Counted from the stretch's first letter, positions 45,895 through 57,553 are shown. The stretch: DNA of 64,000 nt from Sphingomonadales bacterium (GCA_027486895.1 JAIXOE010000050.1:1-64000); one strand, 5' to 3'. Numbers and translations: made by a program. Notes: a model not told the origin generated them from the letters alone.

Positions 45895-46689
45895 ATGAAT
45901 AGAAAAATCCTTGTGTCCGCTGGCTTGCTGGCTTCGGTTTCCATGCTTTCCGGTTGTGCCGCGCTAGGCCTTGGCGGCGGTGGCGCAAAGCCGGGCAGCA
46001 ATACGCGTTATGTCGCGCGTGACGTGAACACGTTGTATGCGGCGGCGAAGGACAAGCTGGATAACAAGCAGTATGAAGTTGCCGCTGCGTTGTTTGACGA
46101 AGTGGAGCGCCAGCATCCTTATTCGCCATGGGCCCGCCGTGCGCAGCTTATGAGTGCGTTTAGCTATTACATGGCGCAGAAATATAACGAATCGATTCAG
46201 TCATCGCGTCGTTTCCTGTCGATCCATCCAGGTAACAAAGACGCGCCTTATGCTTATTATCTGATCGCGCTGTCTTATTACGAGCAGATTAGCGATGTCA
46301 CTCGCGACCAGAAGATTTCAGAGCAGGCACTGGCAGCTTTGGGCGAAGTGCAGCGCCGCTATCCCAATTCGCGCTATTCCGCAGACGCCACTTTGAAAAT
46401 GGATCTCGTCCGTGACCATTTGGCGGGCAAGGAAATGGAAATCGGCCGTTTCTATCAGCGTCGCGCCTTGTGGCTCGCATCCTCGCTGCGTTTCCGCGAA
46501 GTGGTCGACAAATTTGACACCACGACGCACGCGCCAGAGGCTTTGTACCGCTTGACGGAGAGCTATCTTGCTATGGGCGTGCCCGAAGAAGCAAAGAAAG
46601 CGGCTGCTGTACTTGGTGCCAACTACCCCGGTAGTGAGTGGTATCAACGGGCATATGACTTGATGCAGAAGAACGCGCCCGCCGCGTAA
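45895..46689 (+). CDS. bamD: Outer membrane assembly lipoprotein BamD
   Basis: An essential BAM-complex lipoprotein on the inner face of the outer membrane. 264 residues from the ATG at 45895 (AAGGA about 7 bases upstream). Lipobox LSGC with Cys21, then TPR repeats (LYAAAKDKLDNKQYEVAAALFDEVERQHPYSPWARRAQLM; YNESIQSSRRFLSIHPGNKDAPYAYYLIALSYYEQI). The longer frame from 45769 has 42 residues before the signal and is rejected. recN follows after 4 bases. Confidence 0.93.
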   Translation: MNRKILVSAGLLASVSMLSGCAALGLGGGGAKPGSNTRYVARDVNTLYAAAKDKLDNKQYEVAAALFDEVERQHPYSPWARRAQLMSAFSYYMAQKYNESIQSSRRFLSIHPGNKDAPYAYYLIALSYYEQISDVTRDQKISEQALAALGEVQRRYPNSRYSADATLKMDLVRDHLAGKEMEIGRFYQRRALWLASSLRFREVVDKFDTTTHAPEALYRLTESYLAMGVPEEAKKAAAVLGANYPGSEWYQRAYDLMQKNAPAA

Positions 46690-46693
46690 TGAT

Positions 46694-48348
46694 ATGCTAA
46701 CGGGGCTTTCGATCCGCGATGTGGTGCTGATCGAGGCGCTGGACCTTGAATTCGCAAACGGCCTTGGTGTGTTAACCGGGGAGACGGGGGCTGGTAAGTC
46801 GATCTTGCTGGACGCGCTTGGCCTTGCACTTGGTGCGCGGGCCGACAGCGGCCTCGTACGTGCAGGGGCCGCCAAGGCGCAAGTGACGGCAAGCTTTGAC
46901 GCGCCAGCCAATGTGGTCGCATTGCTTGGCGAAAACGATATTGAAATTGAAGTTGGCGAGCCGCTGCTCATCCGTCGTTCGGTAAAGGCCGATGGTGGAA
47001 GCAAGGCGTTCATCAACGACCAGCCTTGTTCTGCGGCATTGCTGCGCGACGTTGGCGCATCTTTGGTCGAGATACACGGGCAACATGATGACCGCGGCCT
47101 GTTAAACCCGCGCGGACATCGGGCGCTGCTGGATGCCTTTGGCCGATGCGACACCGCAACAGTTGCTGCCAATTTTACGTCGTGGCACGAAGCAAAAGTG
47201 CGGCTTGATACCGCACGCGAAGCACTCGAAAATGCCGCGCGCGACCAAGAATGGCTTGAACACGCCGTGACCGAGCTTGCTGCTTTCAATGCCCAACCGG
47301 GCGAGGAAGAAGATCTGGCTGGCGAACGTTCTGACATGCAAAAGGGCGAGCGTATCGCCGAAGATTTGAAGACCGTTCTCGAAAGCTTTGATGGTCCTAA
47401 AAGTGGTCTCGCGCTCATTCGTTCTGCTGCCCGTAAGCTTGACCGCTTGGCCGACGCCCATCCGTTGCTGGCGGAGGCGCTGACGTCGCTTGACCGGGCT
47501 GTGATCGAAGCAAGCGAAGCAGAGGATAAGTTGAATGCTGCTGCCCGAGCGATTGAATATGAGCCAGCGCGATTGGACGAAATTGAGGAGCGTTTGTTTG
47601 AACTGCGTGCGCTTGCCCGTAAACACAATGTCGCCCCCGATGGCATCATTGCGTTGCAGGAGCGCCTGACCGCGCAACTTCAGTCGATTGAGGCAGGCGG
47701 CGAGGGCCTCGCATTGTTGGAGGCTGAGGTGGCTGCCAAACACGCGGCTTATGTCACTTCAGCTAATGCACTATCCGAGACCCGCCGCAAGTCTGCTGCG
47801 AAGCTGGATGCTGCCGTAAAAGGTGAGCTTGCGCCATTGAAGCTTGATGCTGCGCAGTTCCAAACGGCTGTGGAGCAGCTTCCCGAAGACCGCTGGGCTG
47901 CGTCGGGCATGGACCGCGTCGAATTTCTGATATCTACCAACCCCGGCGCGCCATTTGCGCCATTGGCGAAAATCGCGTCAGGCGGCGAACTGTCGCGCTT
48001 CATCCTCGCGCTGAAAGTCGCGTTGGCGGAAGAGGGAGGGGCCGCGACGATCATATTTGATGAAATCGACCGTGGCGTCGGCGGTGCCGTGGCGGCTGCA
48101 ATCGGCGAGCGCCTCTCGCGCTTGGCCCAACGCACGCAGTTGCTGGCGGTTACGCATAGCCCGCAGGTGGCTGCCAAAGGCAAAGCGCATTACTTCATCG
48201 CGAAATCGAGCCAAGGCACGGTAACGCGCACGGGTGTGGTATTGCTGGACAATGAAGCGCGCAGCCAAGAAATCGCCCGGATGCTTTCGGGCGCAGAGGT
48301 TACGGACGAGGCGCGCGCACAAGCGAAACGCTTGTTGGAGGTTGTGTG

Positions 48349-48349
<1 letters not shown>
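46694..48349 (+). CDS. recN: DNA repair protein RecN
   Basis: An SMC-like ATPase of double-strand break repair. 551 residues. Walker A GLGVLTGETGAGKS at about 25-38, long coiled coils (about 150-360), ABC signature IASGGELSRF and Walker B TIIFDEIDRGVGG with QVAAKGKAHYFI after it. The gene order bamD-recN-ligA is common in alphaproteobacteria. Its TGA is immediately overlapped by a 12-codon open frame. Confidence 0.95.
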
Positions 48350-50429
<2,080 letters not shown>

Positions 50430-50481
50430 CGCCGACGCCCACGCTGTTGCTGCGAAGCGGTTTCAAGTGTAACCGGTTGCT

Positions 50482-51351
50482 ATGGAAAATAACAACCACG
50501 TCTATGAAACGCCGCCTGCCGGCGCAAAAGCTGATTGGACCGTGCCCCAGAACTGGGAAGCGTTCAGCGCCGATGAGCATGCGATGTGGGATCGGCTTTT
50601 TGCCCGTCAAACGGCGATGCTACCGGGCCGTGCGGCTGATGCGTTTATGCGCGGGATCGATGTTCTGAAGCTATCCCGCCCCGGTATCCCGGATTATCGC
50701 GAATTGAACGCGCGGCTGATGGCGGCGACCGGTTGGCAAATCGTTGCTGTTCCGGGGTTGGTTCCCGACCAAGTGTTCTTTGACCATCTTGCCAATCGCC
50801 GTTTTCCGGCAGGTAATTTTATCCGAACGCCTGAGCAGCTTGATTATCTGCAAGAACCCGACGTGTTCCATGATGTGTTCGGGCATGTGCCCATGTTGGC
50901 AGATCCAGTATTCGCCGATTACATGGTAGCTTACGGCCAAGGCGGGCTCCGCTCGCTTGGGTTTGGCGCGCTTGATCATTTGGCGCGGCTATATTGGTAT
51001 ACCGTTGAGTTTGGTCTCATCCAACAGCCGGATGGCTTGCGCATTTACGGCGCGGGAATTGTTTCAAGCTATGCAGAGAGTATCTTTGCATTGGAGGATG
51101 CTAGCCCCAACCGGATCGCATTTGATCTGCTTCGGGTCATGCGAAGCCATTACCGGATTGATGATTTTCAGCAGAACTACTTTGTTGTCTCAAGCATGGA
51201 ACAGCTGCTGAAGGTGACTGTCGAGACCGATTTTGCACCATTATATGCCAAGCTGGAATCCCTGCCCGACATTTTGGTTGGCGAAATTGTTAGCGAAGAT
51301 GTGGTCGTGACATACGGTACGCAGGAATATGTAAAGGGCGCCAGTCGCTAA
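50482..51351 (+). CDS. phhA: Phenylalanine-4-hydroxylase
   Basis: A tetrahydrobiopterin-dependent iron enzyme converting phenylalanine to tyrosine. 289 residues, the normal bacterial monomer length. Iron ligands His130 and His135 in VFHDVFGHVPML and Glu176 in YTVEFGL. No pterin dehydratase gene (phhB) is adjacent, so cofactor recycling must come from elsewhere. The stop lies inside a long inverted repeat. No good Shine-Dalgarno precedes the ATG. Confidence 0.95.
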   Translation: MENNNHVYETPPAGAKADWTVPQNWEAFSADEHAMWDRLFARQTAMLPGRAADAFMRGIDVLKLSRPGIPDYRELNARLMAATGWQIVAVPGLVPDQVFFDHLANRRFPAGNFIRTPEQLDYLQEPDVFHDVFGHVPMLADPVFADYMVAYGQGGLRSLGFGALDHLARLYWYTVEFGLIQQPDGLRIYGAGIVSSYAESIFALEDASPNRIAFDLLRVMRSHYRIDDFQQNYFVVSSMEQLLKVTVETDFAPLYAKLESLPDILVGEIVSEDVVVTYGTQEYVKGASR

Positions 51352-51373
51352 ACGGGGGGGCTTAGCGACTGGC
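51340..51373 (+). terminator. 12-base perfect inverted repeat at the phhA stop
   Basis: GCCAGTCGCTAA (51340-51351) and TTAGCGACTGGC (51362-51373) are exact inverted copies around a 10-base loop containing a run of seven Gs. The stem includes the phhA stop codon. A CTTTTT run follows 11 bases later. It may terminate phhA and protect its mRNA end. Confidence 0.6.
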
Positions 51374-51387
51374 AGCCCAGCCGCTTT

Positions 51388-51957
51388 TTAAGGCAGCAAC
51401 ACGGAATCGATGACGTGTACGACGCCATTTGATTGCATCACATCGACGGTGGTGACAGCTGACTGGCCACCTTTTCCATCTGTGATGACGACGCTGTTAC
51501 CCGAAAGGCGCGCTGACAATTTTGCACCAGCAACGGTGGTCAAGGTTGCGGTGCCGCCACCAGCCTTGATAGCTGCGACGATGTCGGTTGAGGTGAGCTT
51601 GCCAGCGACCACATGATAGGTGAGGACCTTGGTCAAGGTTGCCTTATTCTCTGGCTTTACGAGCGTGCCGACTGTTCCTGCTGGCAGCTTTTCAAATGCG
51701 GTGTTGGTTGGCGCAAATACGGTGAACGGGCCTGGGCTAGCGAGTGTGTCGACCAAGCCAGCAGCCTTAACTGCAGCAACCAATGTTGTCAGGTTCGGTG
51801 CAGCGGACGCGTTTTCAACAATATTTTTGGCTGGCGCCATGACCGCACCGCCTACGGTTGGGTTCGACATTTTGTGATGGTTCGCCAAAGCGGCAGTTCC
51901 GGTAAGGGTCGATGATGCCAGTGCGAGGGCGACTATTAAACGATTTGTGCGTTTCAT
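51388..51957 (-). CDS. Secreted fasciclin (FAS1) domain protein
   Basis: A 189-residue exported protein: signal peptide 1-25 (MKRTNRLIVALALASSTLTGTAALA) then one FAS1 domain with TLVAAVKAAGLVDTLASPGPFTVFAPTNTAFEKLP, LTYHVVAGKL and GVVHVIDSVLLP. FAS1 proteins are adhesive or stress-related. Start at 51955-51957 (AGGAAAG upstream) is preferred over the frame from 52038. It is close to an ECF sigma/anti-sigma pair and probably a target of that sigma factor. Confidence 0.9.
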   Translation of the reverse strand: MKRTNRLIVALALASSTLTGTAALANHHKMSNPTVGGAVMAPAKNIVENASAAPNLTTLVAAVKAAGLVDTLASPGPFTVFAPTNTAFEKLPAGTVGTLVKPENKATLTKVLTYHVVAGKLTSTDIVAAIKAGGGTATLTTVAGAKLSARLSGNSVVITDGKGGQSAVTTVDVMQSNGVVHVIDSVLLP

Positions 51958-52008
51958 AAATAAGCTTTCCTGTTCTAGGCACTGCCATCCAGTGGCGTGC
52001 TGACAGGA

Positions 52009-52037
52009 GATACGGCCGCTCTGGATGCTCAGATGCA
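52009..52037 (-). promoter_or_regulatory. Candidate ECF-sigma promoter upstream of the fasciclin gene
   Basis: On the minus strand TGCATC (52037-52032) and CGTATC (52014-52009) are spaced by 17 bases and end 51 bases before the fasciclin start. The same TGCAT core occurs upstream of the sigma gene, with a CATATC at a different spacing, so the match is suggestive only. Confidence 0.35.
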
Positions 52038-52054
52038 CCCGAAGCCAAAAAATT

Positions 52055-52744
52055 TTATAATATGCTTATTTTCCCGCTCGCAAGCACAGGGCCAGTCGCA
52101 ACACCACCCGGTGCCCCCTGCGCAGGTTCGGGTGTAATCGCAAGCATCGCCCCTTCGTTCAAATAGGGCCGCATGGCCGGGCTAACGATCATTTCCGATG
52201 GCTTGTCGCCCTTAATCATGCCGAGCGATCTGGCTTTGCCGTCCGAAGGAATGATCCACAGTTCAGGGTACAGATTTCCGGTATCAAGCGCGACGGGTGT
52301 CAGCAACATCGTACCATGGACGCTATCATATTGGGCGGTGATCGCGGATTTGCCATTTTCGCTGCCCAAGGCCGCGATCATAGGCGGTGCATCTGGTGCC
52401 GGGATGACAGGTGAAGTTCCGGGTTTTTGCATCAGCAATACCCCCATGATGACGGCCGCTGTCATCGACAGGCCGCTAATGGTCCGCCAGAACGTGACTT
52501 TGCCAGCGCCCAAGTCCTGACCAGTTTCTGCCGGAAGCGATTTTTCGATAGCTGACCAGATATGATCAGGTGGTGACTGTTCAGGCCCCAACAATGGCAT
52601 CAGGCGTAGGCGCCATGCTTCTACTTCAGCCGCAAACTGCGCATCTACGGCAATCCGCGCCACCGCCGTGGCTTCTTGTCCGGCATCAAGCAGACCCAGC
52701 ACATATTCACCCGCGAGGGTGAAATCTTCATCGGTCATGGTCAT
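52055..52744 (-). CDS. Anti-sigma factor of the RskA family
   Basis: An inner-membrane anti-sigma factor of 229 residues. The N-terminal zinc-less anti-sigma domain (DEDFTLAGEYVLGLLDAGQEATAVARI) binds the sigma factor; one membrane helix lies at about 86-105 (FWRTISGLSMTAAVIMGVLLM); the outer part carries the RskA C-terminal domain (PELWIIPSDGKARSLGMIKG). It overlaps the sigma gene by 4 bases. The signal that releases the sigma factor is not known. Confidence 0.87.
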   Translation of the reverse strand: MTMTDEDFTLAGEYVLGLLDAGQEATAVARIAVDAQFAAEVEAWRLRLMPLLGPEQSPPDHIWSAIEKSLPAETGQDLGAGKVTFWRTISGLSMTAAVIMGVLLMQKPGTSPVIPAPDAPPMIAALGSENGKSAITAQYDSVHGTMLLTPVALDTGNLYPELWIIPSDGKARSLGMIKGDKPSEMIVSPAMRPYLNEGAMLAITPEPAQGAPGGVATGPVLASGKISIL

Positions 52745-53325
52745 GCTGCTCCCTCCATGCAGCCGCGCAGCTTTAGCAAGGCCCGTCTAATTCTGCTTTT
52801 GACGGTACCCAAAGGCTGCCCTTCATTTTCAGCGAGATCGGCATAAGTCGATCCGCCGATAAAGGCACTGCGAATGAAGAACGCATCGCGCGTGTCGAGC
52901 GACTGTATGCAGTCGTGTAACACCCGGTCATCTGCCTCTTCAATCAATTGCGCGTCCGCCAGGGGGGTTGCGTCCGCAATTTCCGCAGCCTCTTCTATCG
53001 AGGTGGTGCCAATTTTCTTCTTCGCACGCAGCCGGTCAATCGCGCGATTGCGCGTTACCGCGACGAGCCAGCTTATCGGGCTTGCTCTGCCGCTTTCAAA
53101 GCTCGCAGCCTTGTTCCAAATGGTGAGATATGCGTCTTGTAACACGTCTTCCGCTTCATTTCTGTCGGGGAAGATACGCAGGCATACGCCAAATAGTTTC
53201 GCGGAAGTCTCTGCATATACGGCGGCAAAAGCGTTGCGGTCGCCACGGCCCGCTTTCACGAGCGCTTCGGAAAGCCGTGCCCGTCGCGCCGAATCTAAAT
53301 CTGCAGTCCCGCTGTCTTTTGCCAT
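52741..53325 (-). CDS. ECF RNA polymerase sigma factor
   Basis: An alternative sigma factor of 194 residues of the SigK type. Region 2 reads FAAVYAETSAKLFGVCLRIFPDRNEAEDVLQDAYLTIWNKAASFE; region 4 reads RDAFFIRSAFIGGSTYADLAENEGQPLGTVKSRIRRALLKLR. Coupled to the anti-sigma gene by a 4-base overlap, and placed next to the fasciclin gene, the standard three-gene module. Regulon outside this module is unknown. Confidence 0.9.
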   Translation of the reverse strand: MAKDSGTADLDSARRARLSEALVKAGRGDRNAFAAVYAETSAKLFGVCLRIFPDRNEAEDVLQDAYLTIWNKAASFESGRASPISWLVAVTRNRAIDRLRAKKKIGTTSIEEAAEIADATPLADAQLIEEADDRVLHDCIQSLDTRDAFFIRSAFIGGSTYADLAENEGQPLGTVKSRIRRALLKLRGCMEGAA

Positions 53326-53372
53326 TTAGCCAGATATGCCGCAGCCAGTTGTGCGGCGCAATGCACGTTTTG

Positions 53373-54347
53373 CTACCATGTCCCGAAATCTCCCGGGGGC
53401 TGACTGGTGCGGCCCGATGCGCGCAGAGGACGTTTCCAGCCATAGGTTCGGCGCTTGACGAGCCACAGGCATGGCCAATCGCCCATGTCCTTACGCTGTT
53501 CCAATCGAAAACCGTGTAAGCGGTACGCGCGCGTGACCGCGTCTGCCTGCGTGTTTAGCAATCCAGCCAATATGAGCGAGCCACCTTCGCGCGTTATATC
53601 CGCCAGCGACGGAGCAAGTTCGATTAGGGGGCCTGCCAAAATGTTTGCGATCACTAAATCATAAGGTGCGCGTGCTACAATAAGATCATGCGCTGTCCCT
53701 GCCGCAACACAAAGCGCCAACTGACCCTGAGCGACGCCACATGGGACGTTGTTGACCATGGCATTGTGGGCAGTCACATCTATGCTGACCGGGTCAATAT
53801 CTGATGCCGTCAAATAGGCTTTGGGCCACAGAGCGTGGGCGGCAAAAGCAAGCAGGCCGGTGCCTGTCCCGATGTCGGCAATCAGGTCAAACCGTTTGCC
53901 AGCATTTTTCATTCTGTCGAGCATATCAAGGCAGCCACTGGTCGTTTCATGTCCGCCAGTGCCAAAGGCACGGCTAGCTTCGATTTGAAACGGGGTTGCG
54001 CCGTGTGGCACTGTGCCCTTGTTGGCCAATGTGTGGACGTAGAAGCGGCCCGCATGGACGGGCTGAAGCCCTTGCTGGCTCATAACCACCCAGTCGGCAT
54101 CCGGGAGCTTTTCAGTCACAGCTATCGCATCCACAGCACTTGGAATACGGATCTGGATGGCGGAAATAACTCGCGTGCTTGGCTTCTCGTTAAAGTAAGC
54201 CTCAAGCCGCCATTTTTCATCGTTAAAGGCTTCTACTTCGTCCGCCACAATTGTCGGCATCGGCTCTAATGCTGCCAGCCACTCGTCGTCGTTATGCAGC
54301 GCTTCCGCTTCAGTGCGGGTGCAGGGCAGGGTAACCTTCCAGTTCAT
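53373..54347 (-). CDS. prmA: Ribosomal protein L11 methyltransferase
   Basis: Methylates lysines of ribosomal protein L11. 324 residues. Catalytic part with FGTGGHETTSGCLDMLD, the SAM site IADIGTGTGLLAFAAHALWPKA and DLVIANILAGPL. N-terminal substrate-recognition domain residues 1-110 are present. The last 18 residues (PLRASGRTSQPPGDFGTW) are an unusual basic tail that runs to the next gene. Its start overlaps the beta-lactamase stop by 4 bases. Confidence 0.92.
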   Translation of the reverse strand: MNWKVTLPCTRTEAEALHNDDEWLAALEPMPTIVADEVEAFNDEKWRLEAYFNEKPSTRVISAIQIRIPSAVDAIAVTEKLPDADWVVMSQQGLQPVHAGRFYVHTLANKGTVPHGATPFQIEASRAFGTGGHETTSGCLDMLDRMKNAGKRFDLIADIGTGTGLLAFAAHALWPKAYLTASDIDPVSIDVTAHNAMVNNVPCGVAQGQLALCVAAGTAHDLIVARAPYDLVIANILAGPLIELAPSLADITREGGSLILAGLLNTQADAVTRAYRLHGFRLEQRKDMGDWPCLWLVKRRTYGWKRPLRASGRTSQPPGDFGTW

Positions 54348-55240
54348 TGTGCTGCTTCTTTGGCTAAACGTACATCAAGTCGCGCCATTGCGGCCGTGGC
54401 GTAATTTGCACAGCCAGCCGCATCCACCAAAGGCTGCTTACCCGAAAGGCGCTCAAAGAAACGCGACTGCGCGGGATGTGGTGCAATCAGGATGTCGCAT
54501 GGCTTGAGTGCGGAGACTCGGTTCATTGTTGCCCTTAACACCGCCACATATGCCGGATGGTCGGTAAATCGGTAAGCATCAGCAGAAACTGCGCCAAGGC
54601 TGTCGGCGAAAACAAACTGGTGACAAACCGCACCTTCGCATGATTGCCAGGTCCAACTGGTTCCGCCTGGGGCATGGCCGGGCGTTGCTATGACAGTCAT
54701 TCTTATCGGGCCTAGGGTAATGGTTTCGCCATCGCGCACGATCTGGTCTACTTTTATGCCAGCGAAGCGCGGCAGAATGGCCAATTGCGGATCCGTTTGA
54801 TCCGAGATGCCAGTCTCCAGGCTTTTGCGTGCCTCGGCCCGCGCCAGCATTTGAGCACCGGTGATGCTTTTCAGCGCAGAAAGCCCGCCAACATGGTCCA
54901 AATGCTCATGGCTGCTGACCAGATATTTCACATCTGTGGGTCGGAACCCCAGCGTGCGGATATTTTCGGCAATATATGGCGCCGCTTCGGCTGTAGCGCC
55001 GTCTATGAGGATATGCCCTTTGGGTGACGTCACAAGCAAAGACACAATGCCGCATGTGCCCACCATGTAAACATTTGCGAATATATGTGCGGGCGGCGCA
55101 GGATCGCTCCAGCCATCACGGCCCTCGCATTTTGATGCGAGTGTCGCACCAGCTGTTGCATTGCCACTGGTTTTGACTGGTGCCATCGGCGCGCAGGCAG
55201 CTAGGCCCAATGCCAACAGGGCGCTAAGCCTAGCGTACAT
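54344..55240 (-). CDS. Subclass B3 metallo-beta-lactamase, putative lipoprotein
   Basis: A dizinc hydrolase of 298 residues predicted to open beta-lactam rings, including carbapenems. N-terminal lipobox LAAC with Cys16. Zinc ligands follow the B3 pattern: His111, His113, Asp115 and His116 (SSHEHLDHVGG), His189 (ATPGHAPGGTSW) and His255 (LIAPHP). FADSLGAVSADAYRF holds the position of B3 Ser221, and Cys248/Cys277 can form the B3 disulfide. It is coupled to the SDR gene (11-base overlap) and to prmA (4-base overlap), so it looks chromosomal and old. Activity on drugs is predicted from family, not shown. Confidence 0.9.
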   Translation of the reverse strand: MYARLSALLALGLAACAPMAPVKTSGNATAGATLASKCEGRDGWSDPAPPAHIFANVYMVGTCGIVSLLVTSPKGHILIDGATAEAAPYIAENIRTLGFRPTDVKYLVSSHEHLDHVGGLSALKSITGAQMLARAEARKSLETGISDQTDPQLAILPRFAGIKVDQIVRDGETITLGPIRMTVIATPGHAPGGTSWTWQSCEGAVCHQFVFADSLGAVSADAYRFTDHPAYVAVLRATMNRVSALKPCDILIAPHPAQSRFFERLSGKQPLVDAAGCANYATAAMARLDVRLAKEAAQ

Positions 55241-55922
55241 AGCTTGCGCCGTTTACATCCAATACCGCGCCCGTCATTGAAGGCGGTGCATCCAGCGCAC
55301 AGAATTTTGCCATGGCCGCGACTTCTTCAGGATCAGCAACCTTGCCAAGCGGGATGTCGGCCAACAATTTGTCGCCTCCACGGCTTGTGAGATAATCTTC
55401 AGCCATGCCCGTCATCGTAAATCCGGGACAGATGGCAAAGGCATAGATTTTTTGCGCGGCGTAAGCGCGGGCGATGGTCTTGGTCATTGCGACCATCCCG
55501 GCCTTTGATGCGGCATAGTGCCAATGGGCCGGACTATCACCGCGATGGGCGGCCCGGCTCGCGATGTTAACGATCCTGCCAGTCGCTTTCGTTTCTTGCC
55601 AATGCAAGACGGCGCGGCGACACAAGTCTGCACTTGCCGTCAGATTGATCTGCATGGTCCGGTTCCAATTGGCGAGCCATTCCGCATCGGTGGCCGAGAT
55701 CGGGTTTTCTTCAAATACCCCCGCATTGTTGATCAACACGTCCACACGCCCGTCGAGGCGGTCGAGAGTAATGTCCCAAAGCCGTTCGGGGGTAGCGGGA
55801 TCACTTAGGTCGCCGTCCTTACTGGACAATGCCAGCACGGTCGTCGTTGTTGGGTCAAAACAAGCTGCAGTGGCTGCGCCGATGCCACGTGAGGCGCCGG
55901 TAATGAGGATATGGGTTTTCAT
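55230..55922 (-). CDS. Short-chain dehydrogenase/reductase
   Basis: An NAD(P)-dependent oxidoreductase of 230 residues. Cofactor loop ITGASRGIGAAT, NNAGVFEE, catalytic Ser in NIASRAAHRG and Tyr/Lys in HYAASKAG. Fits the FabG/3-oxoacyl-ACP reductase-like group, but substrate specificity cannot be read. First gene of a coupled unit with the beta-lactamase and prmA. Confidence 0.88.
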   Translation of the reverse strand: MKTHILITGASRGIGAATAACFDPTTTTVLALSSKDGDLSDPATPERLWDITLDRLDGRVDVLINNAGVFEENPISATDAEWLANWNRTMQINLTASADLCRRAVLHWQETKATGRIVNIASRAAHRGDSPAHWHYAASKAGMVAMTKTIARAYAAQKIYAFAICPGFTMTGMAEDYLTSRGGDKLLADIPLGKVADPEEVAAMAKFCALDAPPSMTGAVLDVNGASYVR

Positions 55923-55963
55923 CCGCGCTGCTTTTCACAGCGCTGACAAAAATTCAACTGAAG

Positions 55964-57304
55964 TTATCGGACGAGATTGCCAACGAACCGCGTTGCGTTG
56001 GCCTGAAGCGAGGAAATCTTTTCGTTCACTTCGCTAAATCCGCCTTCAAGCTGCATGATTTCGGACACGACATTTTCCGTATCGCAGCGGATGGCGGAGA
56101 TGGTGTTTGACATCAAATCGGCTGCCAGCGCGGTTTCATCGACCGACGCGGTAATCATCGTAACCGTTTGTGCTTGGTCCTCCATGGCCCGCCGGATGCG
56201 TTCGGCAGACATACGGACTTCGTCAACCGTTTCGCGGATTGACGCATTTGATTCCACCGAGGCCTTGGTCGCGCTTTGAATGGCGGAAATCTTTTGCGCA
56301 ATTTCGTCAGTTGCCTGCGCTGTCTGATTTGCGAGGCTTTTCACTTCCTGCGCAACGACGGCAAAGCCACGTCCAGCGTCACCTGCGCGCGCTGCTTCGA
56401 TCGTTGCGTTCAACGCGAGCAAGTTGGTTTGTCCCGCGATGTCGCGGATAAGTCCTAATATGGACTCGATTGACTGTGACTGCTCGGAAAGCGTGTCGGT
56501 TGCAACGGCGCCCTTTGTCGCCACCGCAGCGGCACGGTTTGCAACGTCGGCTGCGGTTTCTACTTCGGTCCGTGCATCTTCAATAGCGCGGATTAGGCCT
56601 GCGGCAGTCTGGGCCGCTTCGCGCATGGCGATTGCAGATTGTTCAGATGCTGCCGCAACTTCAGATGCCTTGGACAGCATACCGTTGGCCATTTGCGAGC
56701 TGCTCGCGGCTTGCTGGCGCAATACGGCTGTGCGGTCCGCAACGTCATGCGCTGCGATGCCAATGTCCGATTCAAACTGCGCCGACTGTTCACGACGCCG
56801 CGTGGCGTTCTGGTTTGCGTGATATGCGGTATAGCACATCGCCATGATCGACAGCTCCAGCCCGGTAGCGGTTAAAATCGCCGCCGCCAGATCCTGATAG
56901 TCGTCATGTTCCACGCCATATACTTCACCAAGCAACTTCAGTGTGAACGCGTTGGTCCGCGTCGATGCTGCATTCACATTCTCAAGAGGGATGCCACGCT
57001 GGCACGAATCCATGATTTGGCGGGTCAAGAACTTTGACCATTCAGCGACTTCAATGTCGCCAAGGCGCCGGCCAACGAAGGCGGCTGTTTTGGACCGGGC
57101 ATTTTCTACATTTTCAGAATCTTGCAGTTCGGGAAACTTGCCCATGCTGATCCAATAATCCCAATAATAGCTGCTGATGTCATATAGTCTGTCTTTCAAC
57201 AGCGCACCGACTTTGCGGCAGCGGGGCGCCAAGTTCTTGTCTTGGCTGAACACATCAATAATCGCCTGGACGTCTGATGGTTCAATGTCCCGTTTTTCTG
57301 CCAT
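55964..57304 (-). CDS. Soluble methyl-accepting chemotaxis protein with globin-like sensor domain
   Basis: A 446-residue chemoreceptor without transmembrane helices. Residues 1-175 are helical and carry no known sensor signature; the arrangement ([18 protein letters not shown] ... [32 protein letters not shown]) resembles the globin-coupled sensor fold, with Cys101 where a haem-binding His might be expected. Residues about 185-440 form the signalling domain, with tip [35 protein letters not shown], which binds CheA/CheW. No che or flagellar genes are nearby. Cytosolic location is inferred. Confidence 0.85.
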   Translation of the reverse strand: MAEKRDIEPSDVQAIIDVFSQDKNLAPRCRKVGALLKDRLYDISSYYWDYWISMGKFPELQDSENVENARSKTAAFVGRRLGDIEVAEWSKFLTRQIMDSCQRGIPLENVNAASTRTNAFTLKLLGEVYGVEHDDYQDLAAAILTATGLELSIMAMCYTAYHANQNATRRREQSAQFESDIGIAAHDVADRTAVLRQQAASSSQMANGMLSKASEVAAASEQSAIAMREAAQTAAGLIRAIEDARTEVETAADVANRAAAVATKGAVATDTLSEQSQSIESILGLIRDIAGQTNLLALNATIEAARAGDAGRGFAVVAQEVKSLANQTAQATDEIAQKISAIQSATKASVESNASIRETVDEVRMSAERIRRAMEDQAQTVTMITASVDETALAADLMSNTISAIRCDTENVVSEIMQLEGGFSEVNEKISSLQANATRFVGNLVR

Positions 57305-57553
57305 TTTTGAATTCCTGTTTGGTGGTCTTCCGCAGTGCGGTTCTGTGTTACATGTTTAGGGGTTAATTGGTTAATAGCTGGTTATTGCGCCGGGCAGCCT
57401 GATGATTTGGGCAGGGATTTCTTGCATTTTGTGATTGAACAAATCCATCATCGGAAAGCGTGATTCTAACGGCGCAGCCCTTGCGCGACGACATTAAACG
57501 ATTAAAGAGCGACGCATTATACAGGCCGCGCTTAAATGAAGGACGCTGAAATC

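Noticed and set aside
46318-47649. 443-codon open frame antisense to bamD and recN
   Set aside because: Serine/arginine/alanine-rich composition, typical of antisense frames of alanine-rich genes, crossing two well-supported genes.
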